DNA from: Peptococcaceae bacterium | GTDB taxonomy: Bacteria > Bacillota > Desulfitobacteriia > Desulfitobacteriales > Desulfitobacteriaceae | DNA length: 12,531 nucleotides | Assembly (NCBI GenBank): GCA_031289815.1 | Contig: JAITOS010000097.1 | Coordinates: 1 to 12,531 of the forward strand | Direction of reading: 5' to 3' | Shown: piece after piece, positions 12,299 to 12,531 of the stretch | Position numbering within the stretch: position 1 is the first letter of the stretch | Layout: the number at the start of each line of letters is the position of its first letter | Made by a program: the position numbers and the translations under genes | The notes under the pieces: generated by a model | Told to the model about the DNA's origin: nothing | What the model saw: only the letters and a program-made list of their open reading frames with translations | The model's database searches: none

Positions 12299-12531
12299 GT
12301 ACTTATGAGAGGAGAAGTGCTATTCGTAAAGAGAGGTACTTTGTAAGTTTGTGCAAAGAGGAAGTACTATTTATGTTTGTATAAAGAGGAAGTACTGTTT
12401 ATGTTTGTATAAAGAGAAGTACTATTTATGTTTGTATAAAGAGAAGTACTATTTATGTTTGTATAAAGAGAAGTACTATTTATGTTTTTATAAATATAAG
12501 TACTATTTATTTTTTTATAAATAGAAGTACT
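12299..12531. repeat. 27/28-bp tandem repeat array, AGTACT-headed, hairpin-forming, open at window end
   Basis: Units by start: 12316 (19 bp, shortened), 12335 (28), 12363 (28), 12391 (27), 12418 (27), 12445 (27), 12472 (27), 12499 (27), and 12526 (first 6 bp only, cut by the window end). A further decayed unit may start at 12299. The consensus is AGTACTATTTAT, loop GTTTGT, then ATAAAGAG(G)A. The units at 12418 and 12445 are identical; those at 12472 and 12499 have drifted toward T. Each unit is a dyad: CTATTTAT against ATAAATAG is fully paired in the unit at 12499 (loop TTTTTT), and one mismatch (A·G) remains in those at 12363, 12418 and 12445. AGTACT is itself a palindrome. There are no unique spacers, so this is not CRISPR. 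Confidence 0.92.

Noticed and set aside
12351..12524. Frame of about 57 codons from GTG through the array (YYLCLYKEK repeat)
   Set aside because: No ribosome site at normal distance, composition only reflects the A/T-rich unit, and 28-bp units break the frame between copies.
12299..12531. CRISPR array
   Set aside because: Units abut each other with no unique spacers of constant length, and no cas gene is near. It is a simple tandem repeat.

Overview
The window is a piece of a Bacillota (Firmicutes) chromosome, most likely from the Negativicutes (moderate confidence). Its backbone is the conserved Bacillus-type block yacL–ispD–ispF–gltX–cysE–cysS–mrnC–rlmB–sigH. Three local features differ from Bacillus: a carD-family gene sits before the PIN/TRAM gene, thyX lies between mrnC and rlmB, and there is no yacP/rae1 gene between rlmB and sigH. 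Shine-Dalgarno sites are purine-rich and strong, and several starts are GTG or TTG. Most genes are tightly packed on the + strand, with 4-68 nt overlaps.

Layout. (1) 1-1184: 3' part of glpX (class II fructose-1,6-bisphosphatase), a 47-residue one-span membrane peptide and a 121-residue multi-span membrane protein of unknown function. (2) 1185-1870: intergenic region with a perfect 21-bp palindrome and tandem sigma-A-type promoters, then a CarD-family RNA polymerase-binding regulator starting at TTG. (3) 1884-5785: own promoter, PIN/TRAM membrane protein (YacL), ispD and ispF (two MEP isoprenoid steps) and gltX, translationally coupled. (4) 5782-8222: promoter, a T-box leader with a putative Cys (TGC) specifier and an intrinsic terminator, then cysE and cysS, so cysteine synthesis and tRNA-Cys charging share one uncharged-tRNA switch. 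(5) 8233-10041: mrnC, thyX and rlmB, overlapping (23S rRNA maturation, dTMP synthesis, 23S rRNA methylation). (6) 10060-10804: promoter and sigH. (7) 10859-11145: promoter, tRNA-Thr(TGT) and a strong terminator.

After the tRNA terminator the character of the DNA changes sharply. A strongly A-rich tyrosine recombinase gene (11210-12202) with a complete catalytic set is followed, with no further gene, by repeat DNA: a degenerate repeat-like stretch, two abutting perfect 20-bp direct repeats, and a 27/28-bp tandem array. Array units start with the palindrome AGTACT and each can form a small hairpin. The array is still running at the last base. Where Bacillus has rpmG–secE–nusG after sigH, this genome has a recombinase plus repeats, which suggests a mobile element inserted next to tRNA-Thr. 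This recombinase/repeat pair is the most unusual content of the window. The right border of the element, and hence any attachment-site duplication, is not visible.
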